Shown here one piece after another: positions 9,530 through 18,726 of a DNA stretch of 64,000 nt. Source of the DNA: an uncultured Lentibacter sp. (GTDB taxonomy: Bacteria > Pseudomonadota > Alphaproteobacteria > Rhodobacterales > Rhodobacteraceae); NCBI RefSeq assembly GCF_937123735.1, contig NZ_CAKZKL010000007.1:1-64000 (forward strand), in the 5' to 3' direction. The position numbers and the translations under genes were made by a program. The notes beneath the pieces were generated by a model that was not told the DNA's origin, searched no databases, and worked only from the letters and a program-made list of their open reading frames with translations. How positions within the stretch are numbered: the first letter of the stretch is position 1; each line of letters begins with the position of its first letter.

Positions 9530-11137
9530 ATGGACCTGACAGCCGTGATAACCCGCTCTGGCCGTGGCAAACGGCCCGCCGCCCTTGCCGCTCTGGGGCG
9601 CTTTGCCCGAGATGAGTCGGGGGTGATCGTGGCCTTTTCCATCTATTTCATGCTGATGATCCTCTTCGTGGGGGCGCTGGGCGTCGATGTGATGCGCTAT
9701 GAATCAGAGCGCTCGCGGCTCCAGCATGTGCTCGATCAGGCCGTGCTCGCCGCCGCCGACCTGGATCAGACAAACCCGCCCGCCCAGGTGGTGGCCGACT
9801 ATTTCGTCAAGTCAAACCTGCCCAACGCCGATCTGCTGGACACCGCGGTGCAGCAAGGCCCCAATTTCCGGGTGGTCTCTGCCAGCGCCCGCGCCACTGT
9901 GCCCACCCAGCTGAGCCATATGCTGGGGGTTGAAAACATGAGCGCCCCGGCCCGCGCCACCGCAGAAGAGCGCTTTGACAGCATGGAAATTTCCCTCGTG
10001 CTTGACATCTCAGGCTCCATGGAAGGCAACCGGCTTGACAGCCTGCGCCCCGCCGCCGTCAGCTTTGTGGATGCCGTGATCGGGATCTCTGAAACCGTCT
10101 CCGTGTCGCTGGTGCCCTACTCCAACCAGGTCGCGCTCAGCCCGGAGCTGATGGGCCAGTTCAACACCTCCGATCCGCATGACTACTCCTATTGCCTCAA
10201 TTTTGAGGAAGCCGATTTCAACACGACGGCCATGACACCCGCCAGCGCCGGCAGCCGGGTCTATGAACAGGTCAAACATTTTGACGCCACCCCGCTGATC
10301 GTGGAAGATCCACACCCCGAGGGCCTGCGCGACACCCATGGCGCGCGCCCGAGCTGCTCCAACAGAGCCGCCTCGCAAATCTTGCCGCTCAGCCGTGACA
10401 GAACTGCCCTTTACGGCCAGATCAACGCGCTGGAGCGCGCCAGCACAACCAGCATCGACATGGGTGTCAAATGGGGCGCGGCGCTGCTCGACCCCAGCTT
10501 GCAACCCGCCGTCACCAACCTCATCGCCAGCAACACAATCGATCCGGGCTTTGCCGGCCGCCCCGTCGCCTTTGGCACCGGCAGCAACATGAAACTCATG
10601 GTGGTGATGAGCGACGGCCAGAACACCACCCAATACCGGCTGCGCGACCCGTTCCGCAGCGGCCTGTCCGATGTGTTTTACAACGCCAGCACAGACCGCT
10701 ACGCCGTGCTGCACAACGGCAGCTATTACAGCCAGACCGCCAGTGGCGACCACGCCATTCCGGCCAGCGGCGCAAGCGCCACCCTGCCCACAGGCTTCAC
10801 CCGCCTGAGCTTTGAGCGCCTCTTTGCCACCGCCAGCCTCAACTGGATCAACGACTACCTCTATGCCAACCTGGGCAATTACGATTGGTCCGCAAGCCCG
10901 CGCAGCTCGGTGGGCGGCAACCGCAAAGACAGCCAGCTGGACGCGATCTGCACCGCCGCCAAAAACCAGGGTGTGATCATCTACACCATCGGCTTTCAGG
11001 CCCCGATTGCCGGCCTTGAGGCGCTGCGGGCCTGCGCCTCTACGGAGAGCCATTTCTTTGATGTGCGCGGCCTGGACATCGAGGCGGCCTTCGCCGCCAT
11101 CGCCCAATCCATCACCCAACTCAAGCTCACCCAATGA
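9530..11137 (+). CDS. TadG-like pilus assembly protein with VWA domain
   Basis: N-terminal TadE/TadG-type TM segment (ESGVIVAFSIYFMLMILFVGALGVDVMR) followed by MIDAS motif DISGSM. Confidence 0.85.
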   Translation: MDLTAVITRSGRGKRPAALAALGRFARDESGVIVAFSIYFMLMILFVGALGVDVMRYESERSRLQHVLDQAVLAAADLDQTNPPAQVVADYFVKSNLPNADLLDTAVQQGPNFRVVSASARATVPTQLSHMLGVENMSAPARATAEERFDSMEISLVLDISGSMEGNRLDSLRPAAVSFVDAVIGISETVSVSLVPYSNQVALSPELMGQFNTSDPHDYSYCLNFEEADFNTTAMTPASAGSRVYEQVKHFDATPLIVEDPHPEGLRDTHGARPSCSNRAASQILPLSRDRTALYGQINALERASTTSIDMGVKWGAALLDPSLQPAVTNLIASNTIDPGFAGRPVAFGTGSNMKLMVVMSDGQNTTQYRLRDPFRSGLSDVFYNASTDRYAVLHNGSYYSQTASGDHAIPASGASATLPTGFTRLSFERLFATASLNWINDYLYANLGNYDWSASPRSSVGGNRKDSQLDAICTAAKNQGVIIYTIGFQAPIAGLEALRACASTESHFFDVRGLDIEAAFAAIAQSITQLKLTQ

Positions 11138-11667
11138 AACCACGCGCCCCCCTGTGGCTGCGCTGGCAGCACGATGAAAACGGCAGCGCGACAGTCGAAT
11201 TCGCGATCCTGTTCCCGTTCTTCATCTTCATGTTCTGCGCCGCCGTCGAACTGGGGATGATCACCTTCAACCACTCCATGCTGGAACGTGGCCTTGACCT
11301 TGCGGTGCGCGATGTGCGCCTGACAACCGGTGCCAATTTCCAGCATGATGACATCAAGATCATGACCTGCAACTACGCCGGCTTCCTGAGCAATTGCGAC
11401 ACCCAGCTGCACCTTGAAATGCAGCCCCTGGACATGCGCAATTTCACCCCCCCGCGCGACACCGCGCGCTGCACCGACATCGCCGAACTGGTCAACCCGC
11501 TGACAGAGTTTCGCAACGGCCAGCAAAACCAGCTGATGATGCTGCGGGCCTGCTATGTGTTTCAGCCCATATTTCCTTTCACGGGCCTGGGCCGCCACCT
11601 CGATTGGGATGGCAATGGCAATGCCTGGATGATCGCCACATCTGCCTTTGTGCAGGAGCCGCTCTGA
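11134..11667 (+). CDS. TadE-family pseudopilin
   Basis: ENGSATVEFAILFPFFIFMF, a pseudopilin motif G/xxxxEF; ATGA overlap with upstream gene. Confidence 0.85.
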   Translation: MKPRAPLWLRWQHDENGSATVEFAILFPFFIFMFCAAVELGMITFNHSMLERGLDLAVRDVRLTTGANFQHDDIKIMTCNYAGFLSNCDTQLHLEMQPLDMRNFTPPRDTARCTDIAELVNPLTEFRNGQQNQLMMLRACYVFQPIFPFTGLGRHLDWDGNGNAWMIATSAFVQEPL

Positions 11668-12224
11668 TGGTCGGGCGCTGGCTTCTCGCGCGCCTGCGCA
11701 CCCTGTGGGAGGACACGGGCGGCTCGGTTTCTGTCGAGTTCATCATCATGGCGCCGATTGTCTTTTGGGCCTACGCCTCCATGTTCTCGTGGTTTGATGC
11801 CTACCGCCAAGTGGGCGTCCATGAAAAAGCCGCCTTCACCATTGCCGATATGATCAGCCGCGAGACCACCCCGCTGGACGCCGCCTATATTGATGCGGCT
11901 CAGGACATGGTGCAATTTCTCACCCGCACAGCCGAGCCCCCCGAGCTGCGGGTCTCGGTGCTCCACTATTCCACCCAAACCGAAACCTACAATCTGGATT
12001 GGTCCGAGAGCCGCGGCGCCCTGCCGCCCCTGCGCGCCGCCGATGTGCGCAACTGGCACAACCGGCTGCCGCTGCTGGTCAATGGCGAACGCCTCATTCT
12101 GGTGGAAACCCAAATTACCTACACGCCGCCCTTTCTCTGGGGGCTGATGGAGCGCAATGAGCTGGGCACATTCGTCTTTGCGCGGCCCCGCTTTGCGCCC
12201 CAACTCTGCTGGGAAAGTTGCTGA
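11667..12224 (+). CDS. TadE-family pseudopilin
   Basis: TGGSVSVEFIIMAPIVFWAY motif; start overlaps previous stop (TGATG). Confidence 0.83.
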   Translation: MVGRWLLARLRTLWEDTGGSVSVEFIIMAPIVFWAYASMFSWFDAYRQVGVHEKAAFTIADMISRETTPLDAAYIDAAQDMVQFLTRTAEPPELRVSVLHYSTQTETYNLDWSESRGALPPLRAADVRNWHNRLPLLVNGERLILVETQITYTPPFLWGLMERNELGTFVFARPRFAPQLCWESC

Positions 12225-12244
12225 GCCGCCAGAGCCGCAGCACC

Positions 12245-12724
12245 CTAGAGCTGGTCCAACCCCAGATGGCGCTCAATCGCCTCGGCCAGCGGCTTGACCT
12301 GCGCACTGCTCGCCGCGCCGCCAAAGGCTGCGCGCCGTCCGGCCCGCCACCACAGCCCCATGCGCCAACAGGGCGTCACCTCGCGGCGCAGCTGCACCGA
12401 GAACCCGTTGGAAGGGCGCAGGCTGAAATGCCCCCGCTCGATGCTTTCAACGTCGGCAAGATCCAGAACCAGCTCGCCCGCGCTGTCTTCCAGCCGCGTG
12501 CCGATCAGGCGCAAATGCCGCCCCGTATCGCGCCACAGCTTCTGGGCGCTGCCCAGCAAGAGTGCGGCCAACCCCCAAAGGGCCGCCTGCAAGAGCCAGC
12601 CATGCGGCGGCGTGTTGAGCGCCGTGCTCACCAGAAGCGCGCCCGAAAGCGCCACCATCCCGGCCCCGAAAAAACGCCGGAACGGGCTGACCTTCACCTC
12701 CACCAGCGGTGTCTGCGCGTGCAT
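12245..12724 (-). CDS. Hypothetical membrane protein
   Basis: ORF start MHAQTPLVEVKVSPFRRFFGAGMVALSGALLVSTALN; two TM segments. Confidence 0.6.
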   Translation of the reverse strand: MHAQTPLVEVKVSPFRRFFGAGMVALSGALLVSTALNTPPHGWLLQAALWGLAALLLGSAQKLWRDTGRHLRLIGTRLEDSAGELVLDLADVESIERGHFSLRPSNGFSVQLRREVTPCWRMGLWWRAGRRAAFGGAASSAQVKPLAEAIERHLGLDQL

Positions 12725-12803
12725 TGCGTCTCTCCTTGGCTGTCTGCGCTGCCACCTAGCCCCAGCGGGGCAGCCCTGACAAGCCCCGCGCTGCGCACGC
12801 CGC

Positions 12804-12885
12804 GTTAACCTGGCTGCGCCACCTTTTGGGCTCTTGGGGCGGTGCACGCTTTGTGCACGCCCTGTGCACGCATATCACCCCCCGG
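12804..12885. promoter_or_regulatory. Composite repeat element copy 1: GTTAAC ... GTGCAC x3 at 11 bp pitch ... TATCACCCCCC
   Basis: GTTAAC 12804-12809; GTGCAC at 12842, 12853, 12864; same layout at 32031-32107. Confidence 0.75.
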
Positions 12886-12928
12886 TTTTGCGCAGTTTTC
12901 AGATCCTTAAGCAGGCAAACCGCAGGCT

Positions 12929-13876
12929 TTACCCTCTCTTAACCGTCACCTCTGCGCCGCGTTCCTCGGGCTCGTCATCCACCATCTCCGCCGGAAAACC
13001 CGGTGCTGTGACATCCAGCCCCGTGGCCTCCTCTAGGCGTTTGATAATATTGGGAGAAAGCTCTCTGGGGCCAAAACGGCTGATGCCATCCTGAAAGATG
13101 CTGATCAGCAAGGGGTTCAGCTCCAGCGGCACGCCCGCACGGTCGGCCACCTCCTGAAACAGCCCGATATCCTTGGCCACAAGGTCCATCGTGAAGGAAA
13201 TATCCCGGCTGCCATTCAAAATAACCTGCCCCTCCGTCTCATGCACAAAGCTCGTCCCCGAGGAAATCGCCATCGCCTCATAGGCCACGCCAAGGTCCAT
13301 GCCTGCGCCTTTGGCCACCGTCAGAGCCTCGGCCACAGAAACAAGGTTTGCGGTCGCCAGAAAATTGGTCAAGACCTTCAAAACACTGGCCGATCCCAGA
13401 TCCCCCGTGTGCAACACACGCCGCCCCATAATTGTGAGCAGCGGCAAAATCCGCTCGAATGTGGCGCGCTCACAGCCTGCAAAAATTGAGATATTGCCGG
13501 TGTCCGCACGGTGGCAACCGCCCGAAACAGGGCAGTCCACAGCGGCCCCGCCCCGCGCGATCACCTCAGCACCGATCCGCTTCACCTCGGCCTCGTCGGT
13601 GGTGCTCATTTCCATCCAGATTTTGCCTGGCCCAACCTCGGGCAACATCTCTTGCAGCACCGCCGCGCTGGCCGCCGGGCTTGGCAGGCAGGTGATAACC
13701 GAATCACACTCCCGCATCATCTGGGCCGGCGAGCCTCCGGCAAGCGCCCCGGCCGCAACCTTTGCCTTAACAAAGTCTTCATTCAAATCATGCACCCTGA
13801 GCTCAACCCCGTTTCGCAGCAGGCTACCTGACAGTTTTCCACCCACATTCCCGAGGCCGATAAAACCAACTTTCAT
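12929..13876 (-). CDS. NAD(P)-dependent oxidoreductase, 3-hydroxyisobutyrate dehydrogenase family
   Basis: MKVGFIGLGNVGGKLSGSLL Rossmann start, DCPVSGGCHRADTGNISIFAGC. Confidence 0.9.
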   Translation of the reverse strand: MKVGFIGLGNVGGKLSGSLLRNGVELRVHDLNEDFVKAKVAAGALAGGSPAQMMRECDSVITCLPSPAASAAVLQEMLPEVGPGKIWMEMSTTDEAEVKRIGAEVIARGGAAVDCPVSGGCHRADTGNISIFAGCERATFERILPLLTIMGRRVLHTGDLGSASVLKVLTNFLATANLVSVAEALTVAKGAGMDLGVAYEAMAISSGTSFVHETEGQVILNGSRDISFTMDLVAKDIGLFQEVADRAGVPLELNPLLISIFQDGISRFGPRELSPNIIKRLEEATGLDVTAPGFPAEMVDDEPEERGAEVTVKRG

Positions 13877-14172
13877 AAATCTCTCCCTGTTTTTTGCTAT
13901 GCTCGCGCTGGCGGCCTGCCTATTCTGGCCCAGAAGCGACACTTGCGCCCCAAATACCCGTCAATTGTAGCCGGCCTGCATTTGGCGGTTCGCCGGCGCA
14001 TGTTTCAACGGGCTGGCGCTCCGGGCGGCTTGCCCTCTTTGTGAACGATCTGTGCGAACCACTTGCGCCAACCATCTGTGCAATAATGCACATATCCCTG
14101 CGCAAAGCGCAGAATTGCCCGCATCCGCACCGCGCGATAGGCTTTGTTACAGGATCCAAAAGGAGTCGTCCC

Positions 14173-15084
14173 ATGTCCATCCGCCCCATTCTCGAAAAAC
14201 GTAAGGCCCAGCCCACGATGGAGGGCGCAGGCGTGCATCTGCACCGCGCCTTCGGCTTTCACGATCCCTCAGAGCTCGACCCGTTTCTGCTGTTTGACGA
14301 CTTTCGCAACGATGTGCCGGCCCATTTTGAAAAGGGCTTCCCCTGGCACCCCCACCGCGGCATTGAGACCATCACCTATGTGCTCGAAGGCGAGGTCGAT
14401 CATGCCGACAGCCTCGGCAACACCGGCAGCCTCGGCGCGGGTGATGTGCAATGGATGACAGCCGGCTCGGGCATCATGCATCAGGAAATGCCACGCGCCA
14501 ACACCGCAGGCCAGATGCACGGTTTCCAGCTCTGGGCCAATCTGCCGCGCGACCTCAAGATGACCACCCCGCGCTATCAGGATGTCGAGGCCAAGGAGAT
14601 CCCCGAAATCATCGAGGATGACGGCACCCGCGTGCGCGTGGTCACAGGAGAGTTCTGGGGCAAGCGAGGCCCCGTCGACGGAATCGCCGCAGACCCGCAA
14701 TATCTCGATGTGTCCATCCCCGCCGGCGTCAAGAAAACACTTCCCGTTGACACCTACCGCCGCGCTTTCGCCTATGTGTTCCAGGGCTCCGGTGCCTTCG
14801 CTGATGCCAGCGCCCCCTCCGGTGTGCTGCTCGAAAAAGAGGTGATGGGCGAAGAGGTCAATATCCGGGATATGTCAGGCAACCGCACACTCATCCGCTT
14901 TGGCACCGGCGATGAAATCACCGTTCAGGCCGGGGAAGATGGCATCCGCTTCCTGCTGGTGTCAGGAGCCCCCCTGCAAGAGCCCGTCGCCTGGCATGGC
15001 CCGATCGTGATGAACACCCGCGCAGAAATCCAGCAAGCCATGTCTGATCTGCGCAACGGCACCTTCATCAAACCCGCGCACTAG
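14173..15084 (+). CDS. Pirin family protein
   Basis: FPWHPHRGIETITYVLEGEVDHADSLGNTGSLGAGDVQWMTAGSGIMHQEMP. Confidence 0.95.
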   Translation: MSIRPILEKRKAQPTMEGAGVHLHRAFGFHDPSELDPFLLFDDFRNDVPAHFEKGFPWHPHRGIETITYVLEGEVDHADSLGNTGSLGAGDVQWMTAGSGIMHQEMPRANTAGQMHGFQLWANLPRDLKMTTPRYQDVEAKEIPEIIEDDGTRVRVVTGEFWGKRGPVDGIAADPQYLDVSIPAGVKKTLPVDTYRRAFAYVFQGSGAFADASAPSGVLLEKEVMGEEVNIRDMSGNRTLIRFGTGDEITVQAGEDGIRFLLVSGAPLQEPVAWHGPIVMNTRAEIQQAMSDLRNGTFIKPAH

Positions 15085-15094
15085 TGCTCAGGCA

Positions 15095-15117
15095 CTTTCT
15101 TATTGCGTCAAATATCC
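15095..15117 (+). repeat. 3'-flanking box, copy 1: CTTTCTTATTGCGTCAAATATCC
   Basis: 20/23 identical to 21291-21313; both lie 10-20 nt after a + strand stop codon. Confidence 0.7.
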
Positions 15118-15186
15118 AGACGATCCCGCGCAGCAAGTGCGCTCTATCGGTCTTCGCCTGTGCCTTGCAAAGTGCTTGGGGGAGCG

Positions 15187-15207
15187 CGAGGGGGCAAAGC
15201 CCCCTCG
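15187..15207. terminator. Hairpin CGAGGGGGC-AAA-GCCCCCTCG between convergent genes
   Basis: 9-bp perfect stem; second smaller hairpin TTTGGC-GCA-GCCAAA at 15218-15232. Confidence 0.65.
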
Positions 15208-15241
15208 CCCGCCGCGGTTTGGCGCAGCCAAAACGCAACCT

Positions 15242-15934
15242 CTAAAGCCCCGCCAGCCATCCCGGCAAATGCCCGATATCCGGCAAAACCACATCGGCCA
15301 GGGGCGCAAGATCCGCCTCCCCCGCCAGCCCCGTCAGAACCGCAACGCTGCGCATTCCAGCGGCCCGCGCCGCGTGCAAATCATGGGTGCTATCGCCCAC
15401 CATGACACAGGCCTGCGGGGCCAGGCCCACAGCCTTGCAAAAGCCCAAAAGCTGCCCGGCCTCCGGCTTGCCCCCAAAGCCGCTGTCATAGCCCGCCACA
15501 AAATCAAACAGCTCCAGAACCCCCGCACTCTGCAAATGCGCTCGCGCCGGGGCCTCGGCATCATTGGTCGCCACACCCAGCTTCAGGCCCCGCGCCCGCA
15601 GCCCGCCAAGCAAGGGCCCAAGCGGCACAGCCTGCGCTTGCGGGGCTTTGGCAGCTTCCGCATTGAGCACCGCAACAAGCGCGGCTTTGTCCCACTCCGG
15701 CAGGCTCGGCGCGAGGGCCTGCGCAATCTCGCTGGGCATCCCGGCAATGACAATCGACTCTGGCAAAAAGCTCTGGGTCTCATAAGAAAAGCCCACGGCT
15801 GCGGCCATGGCCCGCGCATGGGCCTCATCGCGCGCCAACCGCTGCAAGAAGGCCATGGCCCAGGCTTCCCAGGTGCTGGCAAAGTCAAACAATGTGCCGT
15901 CCTTGTCAAAAACAACGGCCTGAATCGGTATCAT
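15242..15934 (-). CDS. HAD family hydrolase (phosphoglycolate phosphatase-like)
   Basis: VFDKDGTLFDF, GVATNDAEA, VMVGDSTHDLHAARAAGM. Confidence 0.88.
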   Translation of the reverse strand: MIPIQAVVFDKDGTLFDFASTWEAWAMAFLQRLARDEAHARAMAAAVGFSYETQSFLPESIVIAGMPSEIAQALAPSLPEWDKAALVAVLNAEAAKAPQAQAVPLGPLLGGLRARGLKLGVATNDAEAPARAHLQSAGVLELFDFVAGYDSGFGGKPEAGQLLGFCKAVGLAPQACVMVGDSTHDLHAARAAGMRSVAVLTGLAGEADLAPLADVVLPDIGHLPGWLAGL

Positions 15935-16215
15935 GTCCAATGCACCAGCTCCCCGCCCGGAAGGGCTGCCCGCGCCCGCATGGGCTGATCATAAGCAAGC
16001 CCGCAGGCGTCGCAAAAGCCAACCACCCAAGCGTCATCCATCAGCAGAAAGTCCAGCACCGAGGCCAGAAAAGCCGTCGTGCCCGCCTGCGCTTTCAAAT
16101 CGGCCAGCGACGCGCCGCTGGCCCCGAGAAAAACCGGCAGCAAGTCTTCGTTTGCGGCCAGCCATGTGAGCGCTTTAAGGCCGATCTCCTCGGCGCGATC
16201 AAAAGAAACTGTCAT
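15931..16215 (-). CDS. DUF3572 family protein
   Basis: 94 aa, ALTWLAANEDLLPVFLGASGA...VLDFLLMDDAWVVGFCDA; overlaps downstream HAD start. Confidence 0.8.
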   Translation of the reverse strand: MTVSFDRAEEIGLKALTWLAANEDLLPVFLGASGASLADLKAQAGTTAFLASVLDFLLMDDAWVVGFCDACGLAYDQPMRARAALPGGELVHWT

Positions 16216-16300
16216 TTTTTACAGGCCTAGAAAGGTTTTCTTAACCACTTTTGCGAAATGATAAACAAAACCGCAAGCTCAAAGGGAACTGTAACCGCCC

Positions 16301-17716
16301 ATGCCCCGTAAAGTCCTCATCATTGACGACATAGCGACCAACCGGATCGTGCTCAACGTCAAGTTGTCAGCGGCGGGTTATCAGGTGGCGCAGGTGGCCT
16401 CGCTGCGCGAGGGGCTGGCCATGGTGCGCCAGGAGCGGCCCGATATCGTGCTGGCCACCGCGCGCCCTGACAAAATGAGCGCACTGGAGTTCATGCAGCG
16501 TTACACCGCCGATCCCAAGCTCTCGCGCATTCCCGTGATCATGCTCATGGAGGCCTATGACAAGGCCACGCGGCTGGTGTTGCTCAAGGCCGGTGCCACC
16601 GATGTCATGCCCAACCCGATCGAACGCAGCGCCCTGCTCGCGCGGTTCCGCTCAATCCTGCGCCGCAACGACAGCCTCGAAGATGCACGGCTGGCCAAGC
16701 AGATGTCACAGTCTTTTGGCTTTGGCGAAAGCGCGCCGGGCTACAACGCCCCGCTGCAAACCGCCATCCAAACCGCAATTCTCACGCCCAATTCCACCCG
16801 TGCCAAGGCCTGGCTCGCCAGCTTGCCGGCCTTGCCCAACACCGTGTTCAGCGCCAGCAGCGAAGCCGAGATCCTCAAAGAACACAGCGAGAGCGCACCG
16901 GATGTCGTCGCGGTTGAGGTCTCTGCCGAGGCTCCCGAAGACGGGCTCTGCCTGCTCGCCGATCTGCGCGCGCACCCCAAAACCCGCCACGCCGGCCTGA
17001 TCGCGGTGATCGCCGCGCCCAATCCGTTACTTTATTCCAATGCCCTTGACAGGGGGGCCGATGATATCCTGCCCTACGGCTATTGTCCGGAGGAACTTGC
17101 GCTGCGCATTGCCACGCTTGCCGCGCGCAAACGCAGCCAGGATCACCGTCGCGCCCATATGCACGAGGGCTTGCGCGCCGCCGTGACAGACCCTCTGACA
17201 GGGCTCCACAACCGCCGCTTTGCCCTGCCCAAACTTGAGCAGATCCTCGCCGAAGCGGCCGTGGCCGGGCAGAGCTGTGCCATCATGGCGCTTGATGTGG
17301 ACCACTTCAAACGCATCAATGATGAGCTTGGCCACACCGCAGGAGATGCGGCGCTGGTGGCGCTTGCGGGTGTGTTGCAACAAAATATCCGCAGCAAAGA
17401 CCTTGTGGCCCGGATCGGTGGCGAGGAGTTTCTCGTTCTGATGCCCAAAACATCCAGCGCAGCCGCCCAACGGATCGCAACGCGCCTGTGCAGCGTCATC
17501 GCCCGGCACCCGTTCCACCTTGCCAGCCACATCCCCGCCCAGCACCTCACGGTCAGCATAGGGGTGGCCACACAAGAGCCCCGCCTTGCACCGGGCAGCG
17601 CAGGTCAGGCCGAGGCGCTTGGCCAGGCCTTGCTCGAACAAGCCGACAGCGCGCTCTACCGCTCCAAGCGTCATGGCCGCAATCAGGTGACCATGAGCGC
17701 GCGCAGCGCCGCCTGA
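16301..17716 (+). CDS. PleD-like response regulator / diguanylate cyclase
   Basis: Two receiver-like domains then GGEEF (ARIGGEEFLVLMPKT). Confidence 0.92.
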   Translation: MPRKVLIIDDIATNRIVLNVKLSAAGYQVAQVASLREGLAMVRQERPDIVLATARPDKMSALEFMQRYTADPKLSRIPVIMLMEAYDKATRLVLLKAGATDVMPNPIERSALLARFRSILRRNDSLEDARLAKQMSQSFGFGESAPGYNAPLQTAIQTAILTPNSTRAKAWLASLPALPNTVFSASSEAEILKEHSESAPDVVAVEVSAEAPEDGLCLLADLRAHPKTRHAGLIAVIAAPNPLLYSNALDRGADDILPYGYCPEELALRIATLAARKRSQDHRRAHMHEGLRAAVTDPLTGLHNRRFALPKLEQILAEAAVAGQSCAIMALDVDHFKRINDELGHTAGDAALVALAGVLQQNIRSKDLVARIGGEEFLVLMPKTSSAAAQRIATRLCSVIARHPFHLASHIPAQHLTVSIGVATQEPRLAPGSAGQAEALGQALLEQADSALYRSKRHGRNQVTMSARSAA

Positions 17717-17762
17717 CAGAGCTGCCCCCAAACACCCCCAACACCCCCTGCGCCGCGCCAAG

Positions 17763-17779
17763 CAGCACCCAGGGTGCTG
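17763..17779. terminator. Hairpin CAGCACCC-A-GGGTGCTG between convergent genes
   Basis: 8-bp perfect inverted repeat between 17716 (+ stop) and 17822 (- stop). Confidence 0.5.
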
Positions 17780-17821
17780 GGGGGTTGGTGCGCACGCCAT
17801 GCGCGTTTTGGGCAGCAGGCC

Positions 17822-18322
17822 TCAGTCGGCCGCGCGCTCCGGCTTACGCGGCAGAGACCGGCGCATCAGGGCCTCTTGCAGCCGGTCGGCAAGGGCCAGC
17901 CGCGCCGGAGCCTCCATGGCCACAAGCCGCTTTGCCAGAGCCGCATCCGCCGCCGCACGGGTGGCACTCATATGAGCCGATTTCGCAGCCAGCGCCCCCG
18001 TGAGGGCCTCTGCCTCAAAAGGCGTTGCCCGCAGGGCAGCGACAACCTCTTGCAGCGCCTCTGTTTGGGCCGCGCGGAAAGCCCGCCGCCCGCCGCCCTG
18101 CGCTTCCTTGACCGCTGTGCCAATCGCTCGGCGGTCTTGCGGGGCCAGGGCGCGCAACAGAAGGTCGGCCCGCCCATGGGCCAGATCAGGCCGCCCGCCG
18201 TGGCTCATCACAGCGCCCAGCACAAGGCCGGCCACCGCAAGGTTGAGCGCCAGCGAAACGATCAGCACCACCTTCACGCTGCGCCGCGTCCGCGGCCTTG
18301 GTGTGCTCTGAGACATCTGCAT
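17822..18322 (-). CDS. Periplasmic heavy-metal sensor-like membrane protein
   Basis: N-terminal TM anchor plus helical Metal_resist/CnrX-like region (LLLRALAPQDRRAIGTAVKEA). Confidence 0.7.
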   Translation of the reverse strand: MQMSQSTPRPRTRRSVKVVLIVSLALNLAVAGLVLGAVMSHGGRPDLAHGRADLLLRALAPQDRRAIGTAVKEAQGGGRRAFRAAQTEALQEVVAALRATPFEAEALTGALAAKSAHMSATRAAADAALAKRLVAMEAPARLALADRLQEALMRRSLPRKPERAAD

Positions 18323-18726
18323 CAATTCTCTCCCAAATCTGCCAGATAGGCGTAATCCTCGCCCAGCCCGTCCAATACAGCCGCGCTGCCAAAGCCCTGT
18401 GCGGCAAGGGTTTCTCCCAGCCCCAACACGGGCGTCATCCCCAGCCACAGCCCAAAGGCCGAGGCCGTGGCAAGCCCGCCCAGCCCGGCCCAGCCTCCGA
18501 TCATCTCAAACAGGCCGCCTAGCCGCACCTGGGCGCGCCGCTGGGGCCGCTCAGGCCAGGCCCTGCGCGCCTCTGGCACAGCCGCAGCGGCAAACCCCGC
18601 CTGCACCTGCGCCGCATCGCTCAGCACCCGCTGCAAAAGCGCCGCATCCGGCAAGGGGGCCGTGTCTTTCGCAGTGGCAAACAACGCCTCAAGCGCGGCC
18701 TCCTGTGTGCGGTTCTGCTCAGTCAT
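18322..18726 (-). CDS. Small membrane protein, candidate anti-sigma factor
   Basis: Between ECF sigma and metal-sensor genes with start/stop overlaps on both sides; one TM region. Confidence 0.6.
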   Translation of the reverse strand: MTEQNRTQEAALEALFATAKDTAPLPDAALLQRVLSDAAQVQAGFAAAAVPEARRAWPERPQRRAQVRLGGLFEMIGGWAGLGGLATASAFGLWLGMTPVLGLGETLAAQGFGSAAVLDGLGEDYAYLADLGEN

